Shown: positions 35,270-43,110 of the stretch, in pieces | How the letters are laid out: every line of letters starts with the position of its first letter | Position numbering within the stretch: the first letter of the stretch is position 1 | NCBI RefSeq assembly: GCF_017355915.2 | Contig: NZ_JAFEUV020000024.1 | Location: 1 to 44,423 of the forward strand | Length of the DNA stretch: 44,423 bases | Direction of reading: 5' to 3' | Origin: Telluribacter roseus | GTDB taxonomy: Bacteria; Bacteroidota; Bacteroidia; Cytophagales; Spirosomataceae | The notes under the pieces: model-generated | Seen by the model: the letters and a program-made list of their open reading frames with translations, nothing else | Database searches by the model: none | What the model was told of the DNA's origin: nothing | Position numbers and translations under genes: made by a program

Positions 35270-35457
35270 ATGCTGCCTGAAGTAAGAACGTATATAATCT
35301 GCTATATCAGAATAGTCTTCGTCCTAAGAAAAACACTTCCTATTTTTTAAAGTTTATCTACACGGCACTACCCGCTACTGATGCTGCTGATACAGTAGTC
35401 AGGCATATTGGACAGGGTAGTTTAGATTATATCCGAAGAATCAAAAACAAGTATACT

Positions 35458-36327
35458 ATGCGCTGGCAGGATTTACGAAGAAGCAGAAACGTGGAAGACC
35501 GACGTGGTATGTCGGGCGGAGGTAAGGTAGCAGTAGGCGGCGGACTGGGTGTTATTGTTTTGGTAGTGCTGGGTCTGCTAATGGGTCAGGACCCGACTGA
35601 GATATTGGGCAACCTACAGGGAGGTGGGCCTACAACGCAGCAGTCCGAAACGCGCCCCGCCGAACGCGGCCCGGCAGGCCCTCGGCCTGACGATCAGATG
35701 GCTGATTTTGTATCGGCGGTGCTGGGTAGTACCGAGGATGTATGGGGACGGATCTACGCCGAAAACAACGCGCAGTACCAGCCCCCTACTCTGCAGCTAT
35801 TCAGCGACGCCACCCAAAGCGCCTGCGGCGGCGCCTCGTCAGCCATGGGCCCCTTCTACTGCCCGGCCGACCAGAAGGTATACATCGACCTGACGTTTTG
35901 TGACCAGCTCAGGGATCGGTTCCGGGCACCGGGTGAGTTTGCCGTCGCCTACGTAGTGGCGCACGAAGTAGGTCACCACGTACAGAACCTGATGGGTATT
36001 TCGGGTCAGGTGCAGCAGCAACGGGGGCGCCTGAGTAAGGCCGACTACAACAAGCTCTCGGTAAAGCTGGAACTACAGGCTGACTTCCTGGCGGGCGTGT
36101 GGGCCAACCGCGCACACGAAATGAGCAATATTCTGGAAGCCGGTGACCTGGAAGCTGCCCTTACGGCCGCCAACGCCATTGGCGATGACAAGCTCCAGAA
36201 GGAGTCACAAGGCTACGTAGTACCGGATGCCTTTACCCATGGTACCTCGCAGCAGCGCATGTACTGGTTCAAGAAGGGCTACCAGACCGGCGACCTCAGC
36301 CAGGGCCGGTTTGAGGATATAAGGTAG
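35458..36327 (+). CDS. YpfJ-family neutral zinc metallopeptidase
   Basis: Membrane-anchored putative metallopeptidase of 289 residues. A cytoplasmic N terminus (MRWQDLRRSRNVEDRRG) precedes one transmembrane helix (about 25-43). The catalytic domain (about 80-289) carries the zinc site HEVGHH (H169, E170, H173) in VAYVVAHEVGHHVQNLMG and the later ELQADFLAGVWA. AMGPFYCPADQKVYIDLTFC is characteristic of the YpfJ family (PF04228). Family function is unknown. It is monocistronic and converges on the following lipoprotein gene, with no clear terminator in the 39-nt gap. Confidence 0.92.
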   Translation: MRWQDLRRSRNVEDRRGMSGGGKVAVGGGLGVIVLVVLGLLMGQDPTEILGNLQGGGPTTQQSETRPAERGPAGPRPDDQMADFVSAVLGSTEDVWGRIYAENNAQYQPPTLQLFSDATQSACGGASSAMGPFYCPADQKVYIDLTFCDQLRDRFRAPGEFAVAYVVAHEVGHHVQNLMGISGQVQQQRGRLSKADYNKLSVKLELQADFLAGVWANRAHEMSNILEAGDLEAALTAANAIGDDKLQKESQGYVVPDAFTHGTSQQRMYWFKKGYQTGDLSQGRFEDIR

Positions 36328-36366
36328 GTGTTGTAATGGATTGACATTTCAGGAAAATAAGCTAGA

Positions 36367-37038
36367 CTAGGGCAGCCTTGCCAGCTCCTCTCTGATCTCC
36401 TTAGTCAATCCATCCCTGTCTGTTATATCCCACACCGCATTCTGAATAGCTATCTTACTTTCAGCTGCCCCCAGATCCTTTCCTTCTATCAATCGAGCTA
36501 GTTCGGCTATTTCCGCATTCTCTGTAACAGGCCCCAGAACAAATTTATCATAAGGGCTTGGTACATCCCGTACCGCGTTAAGGCAGTATAGATTAAGACC
36601 TATGCTCAGGTATCCATCCGCCGGTACCTCAAAGGTCTCTACCTTTATTAGCAATCCATTCTGTACTTCTTCAGTAATCGAAACAAAGATGAGCCCCAGA
36701 GGCAGGGTAACGGTAATAGGTCCTTGGGTACTATTCTGAAAGTTCAGGCAGACTTTCACCAATCCTCCGCTTCCCCTCTCGCAGGCTTCTCCCTTTTTAC
36801 AGTCACATTCAAATTTATCAAACGCCGGAATGGTATCGCTCTGAAGAGTGATACCAGCGGGTAAGGTAAACTCTCTACCCACCGGAAACTCCGTAGACTT
36901 CCCGAATCCTCTTTTACTCGCCTCTCCATTATTCAGTCCCGGAGCTACTCTATTATCCGTGAGATTCTCACATCCTATCGTAACAGTAAACAGTAGCATG
37001 TACACTGCATATATCAATTTGATCAAAGGTGTAGACAT
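36367..37038 (-). CDS. uncharacterised lipoprotein
   Basis: A 223-residue protein with a lipobox (C23 in FTVTIGCENL). Four cysteines in a short stretch (FECDCKKGEACERG) and a further pair in VCLNF and LYCLN may form disulfides. The rest is predicted beta-rich (ITVTLPLGLIFVSITEEVQ), with a helical end (AELARLIEGKDLGAAESKIAIQNAVWDITD). No family recognised. It lies 12 nt after the hemerythrin gene and is cotranscribed with it. Confidence 0.65.
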   Translation of the reverse strand: MSTPLIKLIYAVYMLLFTVTIGCENLTDNRVAPGLNNGEASKRGFGKSTEFPVGREFTLPAGITLQSDTIPAFDKFECDCKKGEACERGSGGLVKVCLNFQNSTQGPITVTLPLGLIFVSITEEVQNGLLIKVETFEVPADGYLSIGLNLYCLNAVRDVPSPYDKFVLGPVTENAEIAELARLIEGKDLGAAESKIAIQNAVWDITDRDGLTKEIREELARLP

Positions 37039-37050
37039 GATGTGTGTATG

Positions 37051-37728
37051 TTATGCGGTAAGTTGGGTTTCTATAGCATTCAAATCTCCTGCCGGAAGTA
37101 CCTCTTTGGCTACCTTTTTAAATCCTTCCATGGTTTCCAAAGACACTCTGGATTGTAGTCCGATAAGCCATTGAATGGCTTCATTTGAGCTGATGGATTG
37201 TAGGGTCCAGGCGATTTCTTTCAGGAGCAAGCCGGAGTCTCCGGAGTTTACGATAGGGCTCTTCATGCGGGTTATCTCTTCATCCGAGTAGTACTTCCAC
37301 AGAAGCGGGTTCACTTTCTCCTCTTCCTTTTCCATGTGTTCAAGATGAAAAGCTATGTAGCGGTTGAAAGTGTGAAAGAGCTCAGCTCCCACGGATTGTA
37401 GAGTGGTATGATTAGTAGGTACCTGTAGCTCGTCAACTAGCTGTAGCAGCTTACTATCCAGCTTATGTCCATGTGCATGGTCCTCTTCCAGCTCAGCCAG
37501 TAAGGCCCCATCATACGTTGTAACGTGCGGAAAAATGTAGGTATCCTCGTGCAGGGAGTGCCGTTCTATTAGTTCAAGTACCTCTGCCAGTAATGCTACC
37601 GCCTCCTTCCTCTGCTTATCATCCGTAAAATCCGTCTTTTGGATTTTCATTCCTGTACTGTACAGCATACCTCTCAGCCCCTTGTGGCTGTAATAAAAGG
37701 TATTGTACCTGTTGCCATTGCGTTCCAT
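37051..37728 (-). CDS. hemerythrin-like (HHE) domain protein
   Basis: Four-helix-bundle protein of 225 residues that probably binds a non-heme diiron centre. Candidate ligands in helix order: H15 (YSHKGLRG), H57/H60/E61 (ERHSLHEDTYIFPH), H84/H86/H88 (EEDHAHGHKLD) and H128/H131/E135 (AFHLEHMEKEEEKVNPLL). A C-terminal helical tail (about 160-225) follows. ATG 37728 was chosen; the upstream GTG at 37773 lies in a hairpin loop. Such proteins sense or bind oxygen, NO or iron. Its neighbours, a DUF5602 lipoprotein upstream and a cysteine-containing lipoprotein downstream, give no fixed role. Confidence 0.82.
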   Translation of the reverse strand: MERNGNRYNTFYYSHKGLRGMLYSTGMKIQKTDFTDDKQRKEAVALLAEVLELIERHSLHEDTYIFPHVTTYDGALLAELEEDHAHGHKLDSKLLQLVDELQVPTNHTTLQSVGAELFHTFNRYIAFHLEHMEKEEEKVNPLLWKYYSDEEITRMKSPIVNSGDSGLLLKEIAWTLQSISSNEAIQWLIGLQSRVSLETMEGFKKVAKEVLPAGDLNAIETQLTA

Positions 37729-37754
37729 CGGAGTTTGGGTTTGGAGTGGTGATT

Positions 37755-37798
37755 TACCAGGTACTTCCTCCACAGGCTCATGGAGGAAGTGCCTGGTA
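37755..37798 (-). repeat. 18-bp hairpin between DUF5602 and hemerythrin genes
   Basis: Arms TACCAGGTACTTCCTCCA (37755-37772) and 37781-37798 pair with one mismatch/wobble around an 8-nt loop. It lies 6 nt past the DUF5602 stop, has no T tail and precedes the hemerythrin ATG by 27 nt. Confidence 0.65.
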
Positions 37799-37803
37799 CA
37801 GTA

Positions 37804-38583
37804 TTATTTAAGTTGAAGCCCATCCAGTATAATGAAGTAGGCCTTCTCCTGCTCACTGTATTCGATCCGGTACGTAGATGGATAGTAGAGCCCCGTCTTG
37901 TGGAAGGCTCTGGGCTGGGCAATCGGACTTACTGACTTGGTCTTGCTCTGCAGGTGGCTCAGCGTGACCATAGGTTCGTAAAAAGTCACCCTCCCATTAT
38001 ACGTACCATACAGGAAGGTGTGGGTAAAGGGTTGTTGCATAGAAGCGGGATCCACCCAGTGCTTGCCCATCTGCGGCACACCACCCGGTATAGGTACATA
38101 CGTCTCCGGCATATACCGGGCCTCGGGCAGTTCTTCGATCTTCGGGTCTTCCGGACCTATGGCCATACGCTCCTGTTCGCTCATCATATAAAAGTGGATA
38201 TCAAAGTGAGGCTTGTCGTAGACATTCTCCGGCGGATGCCCCACCGGATTCCAGTCCAGCGTCACGTGGTCGAAGGGAGTCCTCAACTTTTGCTGGGGCA
38301 ACGGCAGGGGGAACGACGGAGCCTCGGTGTGTTGAACGCGGTGATTGTGACCATCCGGCAGGTTCTGCAGGGCCGCCTCGGTCAGCTTCACCCCCACCGA
38401 AACTGGATTACCTGCGTTGTCCACCTTTAAGAAGGTGCGTGCCGTACCATTGCCAACGCTTACTTCGCTCCCGTAGTAGGTGTCCGCAGCCTTGACTTCA
38501 TCCTTGGGAGTACAGCTACTGACCAGCAGCCCTCCCACCAGCAGGGCACAAAGCGTCCCCTCAAACAATTTGATTGTTTTCAT
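37804..38583 (-). CDS. DUF5602-type lipoprotein
   Basis: A 259-residue lipoprotein (C24 in GLLVSSCTPK). It contains GTARTFLKVDNAGNPVSVGVKLTEAALQNLP and KPHFDIHFYMMSEQERMAI, with histidines (HFDIHF) that could bind a metal, then MPETYVPIPGGVPQMGKHWVDP and FLYGTYNGRVTFYEPMVTL. The pattern agrees with the DUF5602/TTHB210-like family of unknown function. First gene of the DUF5602/hemerythrin/lipoprotein operon. Confidence 0.75.
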   Translation of the reverse strand: MKTIKLFEGTLCALLVGGLLVSSCTPKDEVKAADTYYGSEVSVGNGTARTFLKVDNAGNPVSVGVKLTEAALQNLPDGHNHRVQHTEAPSFPLPLPQQKLRTPFDHVTLDWNPVGHPPENVYDKPHFDIHFYMMSEQERMAIGPEDPKIEELPEARYMPETYVPIPGGVPQMGKHWVDPASMQQPFTHTFLYGTYNGRVTFYEPMVTLSHLQSKTKSVSPIAQPRAFHKTGLYYPSTYRIEYSEQEKAYFIILDGLQLK

Positions 38584-38632
38584 TTTAGTATGGATTATAT
38601 GTTAATGTTTGGTTTGTAAAAGGCAAGAGGTA

Positions 38633-38644
38633 TCCTGTACAGGA
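38633..38644. promoter_or_regulatory. 12-bp palindrome upstream of the DUF5602 gene
   Basis: TCCTGTACAGGA is a perfect palindrome 50 nt before the DUF5602 start, in the likely promoter region. No good -7 box was seen beside it. Confidence 0.3.
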
Positions 38645-38707
38645 ATAGCTGCATGTACTAAACCTGTCAGAGAAAATTACCTGTAAATAGAAGTGTAAGG
38701 TAAGGAA

Positions 38708-38744
38708 CAGCCGTCCCAAAGTACCTTCGGAATCAGGACGGCTG
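38708..38744 (-). terminator. terminator of the cupin gene
   Basis: A 9-bp stem (CAGCCGTCC, 38708-38716, with 38736-38744) with a 19-nt loop lies 18 nt past the cupin stop. The T tail on the minus strand is weak (TTCCTT). Confidence 0.55.
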
Positions 38745-38761
38745 GACCGGGTGCCGGTACG

Positions 38762-39235
38762 TCAGACCATTTCTACCCCGTATTCTTTTAAGGTAGTTAC
38801 GTTATGGTAGATGATATCCTCGGGAGGAGGTCCCTGCAGAGCCGGAAGGGGTTTCATATCCGGGGCAGGAGCACTGTTGTCCCAGAACCACTGATCAAGT
38901 CCGGCGGGACTAATCCACATGAGTACCCGGGCTACCTCCGATTTTACCTGAAACGTGTGGCTCACCTCTTTGGGCAGAAAAACATAATCTCCGGTGGAGG
39001 CTTCAAAAAATTCATCCCCGACTTTGAAGGTGATCTTACCATCCAGGATGTAGTAGGCTTCATCTTCGTGAGCATGCGTGTGCTCTGGTGGCTCAGCTCC
39101 GGGCTGCACATCAATCTTCAGGAGTGCGTGGCGATTTCCCGTATCTTCGCCTTTGGCAAGAAAATGAAAGAGGGCTCCTGGTATCGCTCTAGAATTTTCA
39201 GGAGTGGGTTGAGTTAATGTTCCTTTGTTTTTCAT
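38762..39235 (-). CDS. cupin-domain protein (quercetin-dioxygenase-like)
   Basis: A 157-residue single-cupin protein without signal peptide. Motif 1 is visible as PPEHTHAHEDEAYYILDGKITF (metal ligands H-x-H and E) and motif 2 as DYVFLPKEVSHTFQV (H). Catalytic activity cannot be assigned: such proteins include dioxygenases, isomerases and sensors. A divergent MarR regulator shares its promoter region, which suggests substrate-induced expression, for example by an aromatic compound. Confidence 0.82.
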   Translation of the reverse strand: MKNKGTLTQPTPENSRAIPGALFHFLAKGEDTGNRHALLKIDVQPGAEPPEHTHAHEDEAYYILDGKITFKVGDEFFEASTGDYVFLPKEVSHTFQVKSEVARVLMWISPAGLDQWFWDNSAPAPDMKPLPALQGPPPEDIIYHNVTTLKEYGVEMV

Positions 39236-39267
39236 GACTTTTATTAATTAGTAAGCTTAACTGACTA

Positions 39268-39295
39268 CAAAGGTAAGGTAGACTGACTATATTTG
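39268..39295. promoter_or_regulatory. back-to-back promoters of the cupin and marR genes
   Basis: Minus-strand TACCTTTG (39268-39275) and plus-strand TATATTTG (39288-39295) both match TAnnTTTG exactly and are 12 nt apart. One bound repressor could block both. The plus box lies just before the MarR ATG at 39317. Confidence 0.65.
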
Positions 39296-39316
39296 CCAAA
39301 CTTTTCATCAAAAAAA

Positions 39317-39733
39317 ATGCAGAATTATAAAAATACAGGCGTATATCTAAGACAATTACTTGACAGTCTGATAGATAACCTACATAATGAGCTGGAAGTA
39401 GCTGGATATGGCGAGATACGACCTACCCACGGGACGGTGTTTCAGTACATCAAAGAGGAAGGATCCAGGATAACGGAGCTGGCCGCCGAAGCCAAAATAA
39501 CGAAGCAGTCAATGAGTGCCATCGTCTATGAACTGGAAGAAAAGGGATACCTGGAGAGGAAGCCTGACGAGTCGGACAAGAGAGCCGTGCTTTTTGTCCT
39601 GACTACGAAAGGCAGAGAGCTGAGAGCCCTGGGCCGATCTATTAACCATGCCTTCGAGAAAAGGTGGGAAGCCAGGCTTGGTGAAAAGCAGTACCAGGAG
39701 TTCAGGAAATACCTGGAGGAGCTTTGCTCGTAG
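39317..39733 (+). CDS. MarR-family transcriptional regulator
   Basis: Winged-helix repressor of 138 residues. The DNA-binding part shows SRITELAAEAKITKQSMSAI (recognition helix) and YLERKPDESDKRAVLFVLT (wing). Flanking helices would form the dimer interface. The ATG at 39317 is used because the longer frame starts with TTG inside the promoter -7 box. It probably represses itself and the divergent cupin gene. Confidence 0.9.
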   Translation: MQNYKNTGVYLRQLLDSLIDNLHNELEVAGYGEIRPTHGTVFQYIKEEGSRITELAAEAKITKQSMSAIVYELEEKGYLERKPDESDKRAVLFVLTTKGRELRALGRSINHAFEKRWEARLGEKQYQEFRKYLEELCS

Positions 39734-39752
39734 ACTGGAGTTTGAACATCTT

Positions 39753-39789
39753 AATCCACCAAGCCTGTAAGAGCATGACCTGGTGGATT
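39753..39789. terminator. hairpin between convergent marR and DUF6624 genes
   Basis: A 9-bp stem (AATCCACCA, 39753-39761, with 39781-39789) with a 19-nt loop. T tails are poor on both strands, so function as a terminator is likely only from position. Confidence 0.4.
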
Positions 39790-39822
39790 GGGACGAAAGT
39801 CTGCTTTAGTCTATCAATGTCC

Positions 39823-40773
39823 CTACTCCTTAGGTACTACGTACTCAAAGCCAAAATCCTTCGCGTACTCTTCAAGCGGAGGAAGCCCTACTTCTGCTCG
39901 TCGTTTGTTCACATTAGGTTCATCCTCAATGGGGACGAAGGCAGTTTTACCATCGGGACTTCTATCTACCTGCGTGCCGTACAGCTGCTTTTTCCCTTTA
40001 AAAACGCGGATACGATCCTGTAGTAGGGCAAAACATGATTTATCCAGTTCTCCCTGCTCAGCCGCCTGCTGAATCAGCGGCAGGTACTTTTCCTGTATAG
40101 CCAGTGCAGCGTGCTGGACCACCAACCAGGCCGTCATAGATTGCTCTTCACCAACCAGACTTTTACCCGGATAGCCATACTTTTTAATAATTCTCTCTAT
40201 TTTAGGAAGATTGACAGAATCGGCTCGCGCTATTTCTTTCCATACGGTTTTTGCCAGCGGAGAGTCAAAGCCGTACTCCCGGCCGAGGGTATCTATCTTC
40301 AGCCGGGGTGTTCGGTCAGCTTCAAGAATGACTGCCAGCTCACGCTCAAGGGACGGATTACGCCCTGCGGCTATTTTCCTCTCATCAAGGAAGCTTTCAA
40401 AATTCGTAGCTAATGCACTAGTTCGTAAAGGAGCCAACTCAGGTATTTCTCCATGTTCCTCCCATAGATACTCACTCGCTTCCCAATCCAAGGTAAGTGC
40501 TTCTTTCAAATAAACCAGGGCTAGCTCCTGCTGCTGACACTGATAGGCACAAACCGCCGCTCGTAGGGTACTCAGGGCACTGGTGTGATTAACCAAAAAA
40601 GCGCGTTTGTACTGGGCCAGACAGGTAGTACAGTCTCCCTCTTTCAGGGCTTTTAGTGCTGCTTCCACGGCATTGATATAAACAGAATCCTGCGTGGCAT
40701 AAATAACCTCCTGCGCTACCGCAGGCCTGCTCACTATCCACAAAAAGCTTACTAGCAGTATAAAGTGCTTCAT
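39823..40773 (-). CDS. exported DUF6624-type protein
   Basis: A 316-residue protein with a signal peptide (about 1-20, ending AVAQ). Residues about 25-105 look like TPR-type helices (AVEAALKALKEGDCTTCLAQYKRAFL). The C-terminal half carries the segments expected of DUF6624: KYGYPGKSLVGEEQSMTAWLVVQHA, YLPLIQQAAEQGEL, LLQDRIRVFKGKKQLYGTQ and NVNKRRAEVGLPPLEEY. Function unknown. It follows the membrane-protein gene by 11 nt on the same strand. Confidence 0.75.
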   Translation of the reverse strand: MKHFILLVSFLWIVSRPAVAQEVIYATQDSVYINAVEAALKALKEGDCTTCLAQYKRAFLVNHTSALSTLRAAVCAYQCQQQELALVYLKEALTLDWEASEYLWEEHGEIPELAPLRTSALATNFESFLDERKIAAGRNPSLERELAVILEADRTPRLKIDTLGREYGFDSPLAKTVWKEIARADSVNLPKIERIIKKYGYPGKSLVGEEQSMTAWLVVQHAALAIQEKYLPLIQQAAEQGELDKSCFALLQDRIRVFKGKKQLYGTQVDRSPDGKTAFVPIEDEPNVNKRRAEVGLPPLEEYAKDFGFEYVVPKE

Positions 40774-40784
40774 AATTTCCTGTG

Positions 40785-41447
40785 CTAGACTTGAGGTACT
40801 TTCCCTTTATTTTTTTCACGCGCTTTGAAGTAGGCAGCCCATAAGGCCGCCATAATAATCACAGAGGTGTAACTGGAAAGGGGAGGCTTAATACCGGATG
40901 AATAAGCACGCAAGAATACCCATGCCATCGTCAATGACATGGCTCCCAGGAGAAAAGGCATCCATTTTTGCTCATATAGGGAGGGCTTACGAACCAGTTC
41001 GGCGTTGGTCTCGAGGATGTACTGGTCAATAGTACGTTCCAGATCATCACATAAGGCCTCAAACGCCTCAGGCTTACAAAACTGATGATTCGCCATTAGC
41101 TTGAACTTGGTGTTATCCTTAAAAGTACAGCTCAGTCGGGTACCATTATAATACTCTACTTTATAAGATTTGAGCTCGCTAAACTGGATAGAACGAGTCT
41201 GGTCGGAAAGTAAAAGGGTAAGCGATGTATCCTCCAGTTGGGCTTCTCCTACTTTCTTTATTTTATTCCTATTAAGAAAGAATACGAGAAAAGGAGTACC
41301 TATAGCCAGTGTGGCATATAATGTGCTCCCAAGGAGAGGGGCCATGTAGGGCACACCTAGCAGGAGAACTATTAATAAAGCAAAGCAGGCAGCTAACAGC
41401 AGGAAAATTGTACTCTGATTGGTGTACTCGAAGGTATAGTGTTTCAT
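40785..41447 (-). CDS. uncharacterised membrane protein
   Basis: A 220-residue protein with two hydrophobic helices near the N terminus (about 14-32 and 38-57), a soluble middle (about 62-155, with a PH-like strand pattern: SLTLLLSDQTRSIQFSELKSYKVEYYNGTRL) and two more helices near the C terminus (about 163-178 and 188-206). Family not recognised. First gene of a two-gene operon with the DUF6624 protein. Confidence 0.65.
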   Translation of the reverse strand: MKHYTFEYTNQSTIFLLLAACFALLIVLLLGVPYMAPLLGSTLYATLAIGTPFLVFFLNRNKIKKVGEAQLEDTSLTLLLSDQTRSIQFSELKSYKVEYYNGTRLSCTFKDNTKFKLMANHQFCKPEAFEALCDDLERTIDQYILETNAELVRKPSLYEQKWMPFLLGAMSLTMAWVFLRAYSSGIKPPLSSYTSVIIMAALWAAYFKAREKNKGKVPQV

Positions 41448-41632
41448 GGAGTGGAGGGGTTTAGGATAGTATTGTCGAACAAATCAGGTAGTAAGTTAAG
41501 AAATAGCTCTATATGTAGATATAATGGCGAAAAACTTAACATACTCTTACCCCTTACCTATAAGATCGTATACACTAACATGAGCGAGAAGAAGTTCTTC
41601 AAGAGGCAATGCGCTATTTTGAACGGGTACTT

Positions 41633-41640
41633 TACTTTTG
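41633..41640 (+). promoter_or_regulatory. candidate promoter of the serine hydrolase gene
   Basis: TACTTTTG matches TAnnTTTG exactly, 31 nt before the start codon. A TTTG at 41618-41621 is too close (11 nt), so the -33 element is unclear. Confidence 0.5.
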
Positions 41641-41670
41641 TAGATTGGCTCCCTTTACAATAGCAAACTA

Positions 41671-42849
41671 ATGATCAGATATACTCTTTTAGCCCTGACC
41701 TTTACCGCCAGCCTCTTTGCCTGCCAGCCGCAGCCCCGGCAGACCGCATCAACAGGTACCTCCCTGCAGACCAAACCCTACTACTACCCCACCAAAGGTG
41801 AATGGAAGCAGCGCAAACCTGAAGAGGTAGGCATGGACGCAGCCCTGCTACATGAAGCTGTAACCTGGGCCCAGACGCAGGAGACGCAGCAGATGCCCAA
41901 AGACTTCTCAACGCAGAAGGAGATATTTGGCGAGCCCCTAGGCCCCTTACCTCCTACCCGGGCCAGTACCAATGGCATTATCATCAAGGACGGCTACATC
42001 GTAGCCGAGTGGGGCGATACCAAAGCCGTAGATCCTACGTACAGTGTAGCCAAGAGTTTCCTATCCACCATTTTGGGCCTCACCATCGACCGGGGCATGA
42101 TCAGGAATATCACTGATCCGGTGGCTAACTACATCAAAGATGGTGGCTATGACTTAGAGCAGAACCGCAAAATCACCTGGGAGCACCATGCCCGCCAGAC
42201 CAGCGAATGGGAGGGCGAACTATGGGGCAAAAAACATGACTTCGTGGGCAAGGAGGCCTACGGAAGGGGCGAGCGCAAACCACGTACTCTACAGGAGCCG
42301 GGCACCTACTACGAATACAACGATATCCGCATTAACCGCTTCGCGCTATCGCTGCTACGCCTGTGGGAGAAGCCACTGCCGGAGGTACTGAAAGATGAAA
42401 TTATGAACCCGATTGGTGCCTCGGATACCTGGCGCTGGGTCCCCTACCGCAACTCCATAGTAGAGATCAACGGCAAACCGATGCCTTCCGTGAGCGGCGG
42501 CACCCGCTGGGGCGGCGGCCTCTGGATCAATACCCGCGACGAAGCCCGCTTTGGGTACCTGTTCCTGCGCCAGGGACGGTGGAAGAACAAACAGCTAGTG
42601 TCAGAGAAGTGGGTGAAAGATGCTACCACCAAACGTGGCCCCGTAGGCCCGGACTACGGGTACCTATGGTGGCTCAATACCGACGGCAAAGAATGGCCCG
42701 ACGCCCCTACTACCAGCTACGCCGCCATCGGAGCCGGTTCGAATACCATCTGGATCGATCCCGAACACGATATAGTGATCGTATGGCGCTGGCAAAACGG
42801 CGACCAGAATGGCCTGATCAAGCGGGTACTGGCGGCCGTGAAGGAGTAA
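41671..42849 (+). CDS. serine hydrolase of the beta-lactamase/penicillin-binding fold (lipoprotein)
   Basis: A 392-residue lipoprotein (C18 in [10 protein letters not shown]). The catalytic SxxK is S125-V-A-K128 in [13 protein letters not shown]. The second motif, normally YxN, appears as Y216-N-D in [13 protein letters not shown], with aspartate in the third position. A tryptophan-rich end ([39 protein letters not shown]) carries the HxG-like area without a clear histidine. Family members are esterases, peptidases or amide hydrolases, rarely true beta-lactamases. Single gene with its own promoter and terminator. Confidence 0.88.
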   Translation: MIRYTLLALTFTASLFACQPQPRQTASTGTSLQTKPYYYPTKGEWKQRKPEEVGMDAALLHEAVTWAQTQETQQMPKDFSTQKEIFGEPLGPLPPTRASTNGIIIKDGYIVAEWGDTKAVDPTYSVAKSFLSTILGLTIDRGMIRNITDPVANYIKDGGYDLEQNRKITWEHHARQTSEWEGELWGKKHDFVGKEAYGRGERKPRTLQEPGTYYEYNDIRINRFALSLLRLWEKPLPEVLKDEIMNPIGASDTWRWVPYRNSIVEINGKPMPSVSGGTRWGGGLWINTRDEARFGYLFLRQGRWKNKQLVSEKWVKDATTKRGPVGPDYGYLWWLNTDGKEWPDAPTTSYAAIGAGSNTIWIDPEHDIVIVWRWQNGDQNGLIKRVLAAVKE

Positions 42850-42870
42850 TCAAGGTAAGAAAATTAAAAG

Positions 42871-42917
42871 AGCGGAGAGCAGCCTACTTGTATCAAAGTG
42901 GGTTCTCTCCGCTTTTT
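42871..42917 (+). terminator. terminator of the serine hydrolase gene
   Basis: A 9-bp stem (AGCGGAGAG, 42871-42879, with 42905-42913) with a 25-nt loop and a short T-run (to 42917). Confidence 0.7.
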
Positions 42918-43003
42918 GTTTGTAACTCGTGAGATACTCATAATCAGTAGGTTCGGACTAACAGCAGATCGTTTACGAACTCCACGCAGCAGGCATATAC
43001 GTT

Positions 43004-43019
43004 ATAATCGTTTGATTAT
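43004..43019. promoter_or_regulatory. small palindrome upstream of the sugar dehydrogenase gene
   Basis: ATAATC-GTTT-GATTAT, with partly matching flanks, lies 92 nt before the start. Nothing else was identified in the 42918-43110 gap, and no exact TAnnTTTG box was found close to the gene. Confidence 0.25.
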
Positions 43020-43110
43020 CAACCATAAGCATTCTGCAAGTACTGCCAAACAACCACTGGCACACGGGGTTAATTAGTAAACAATTATTGAAAACCATAC
43101 CATTAAAATT

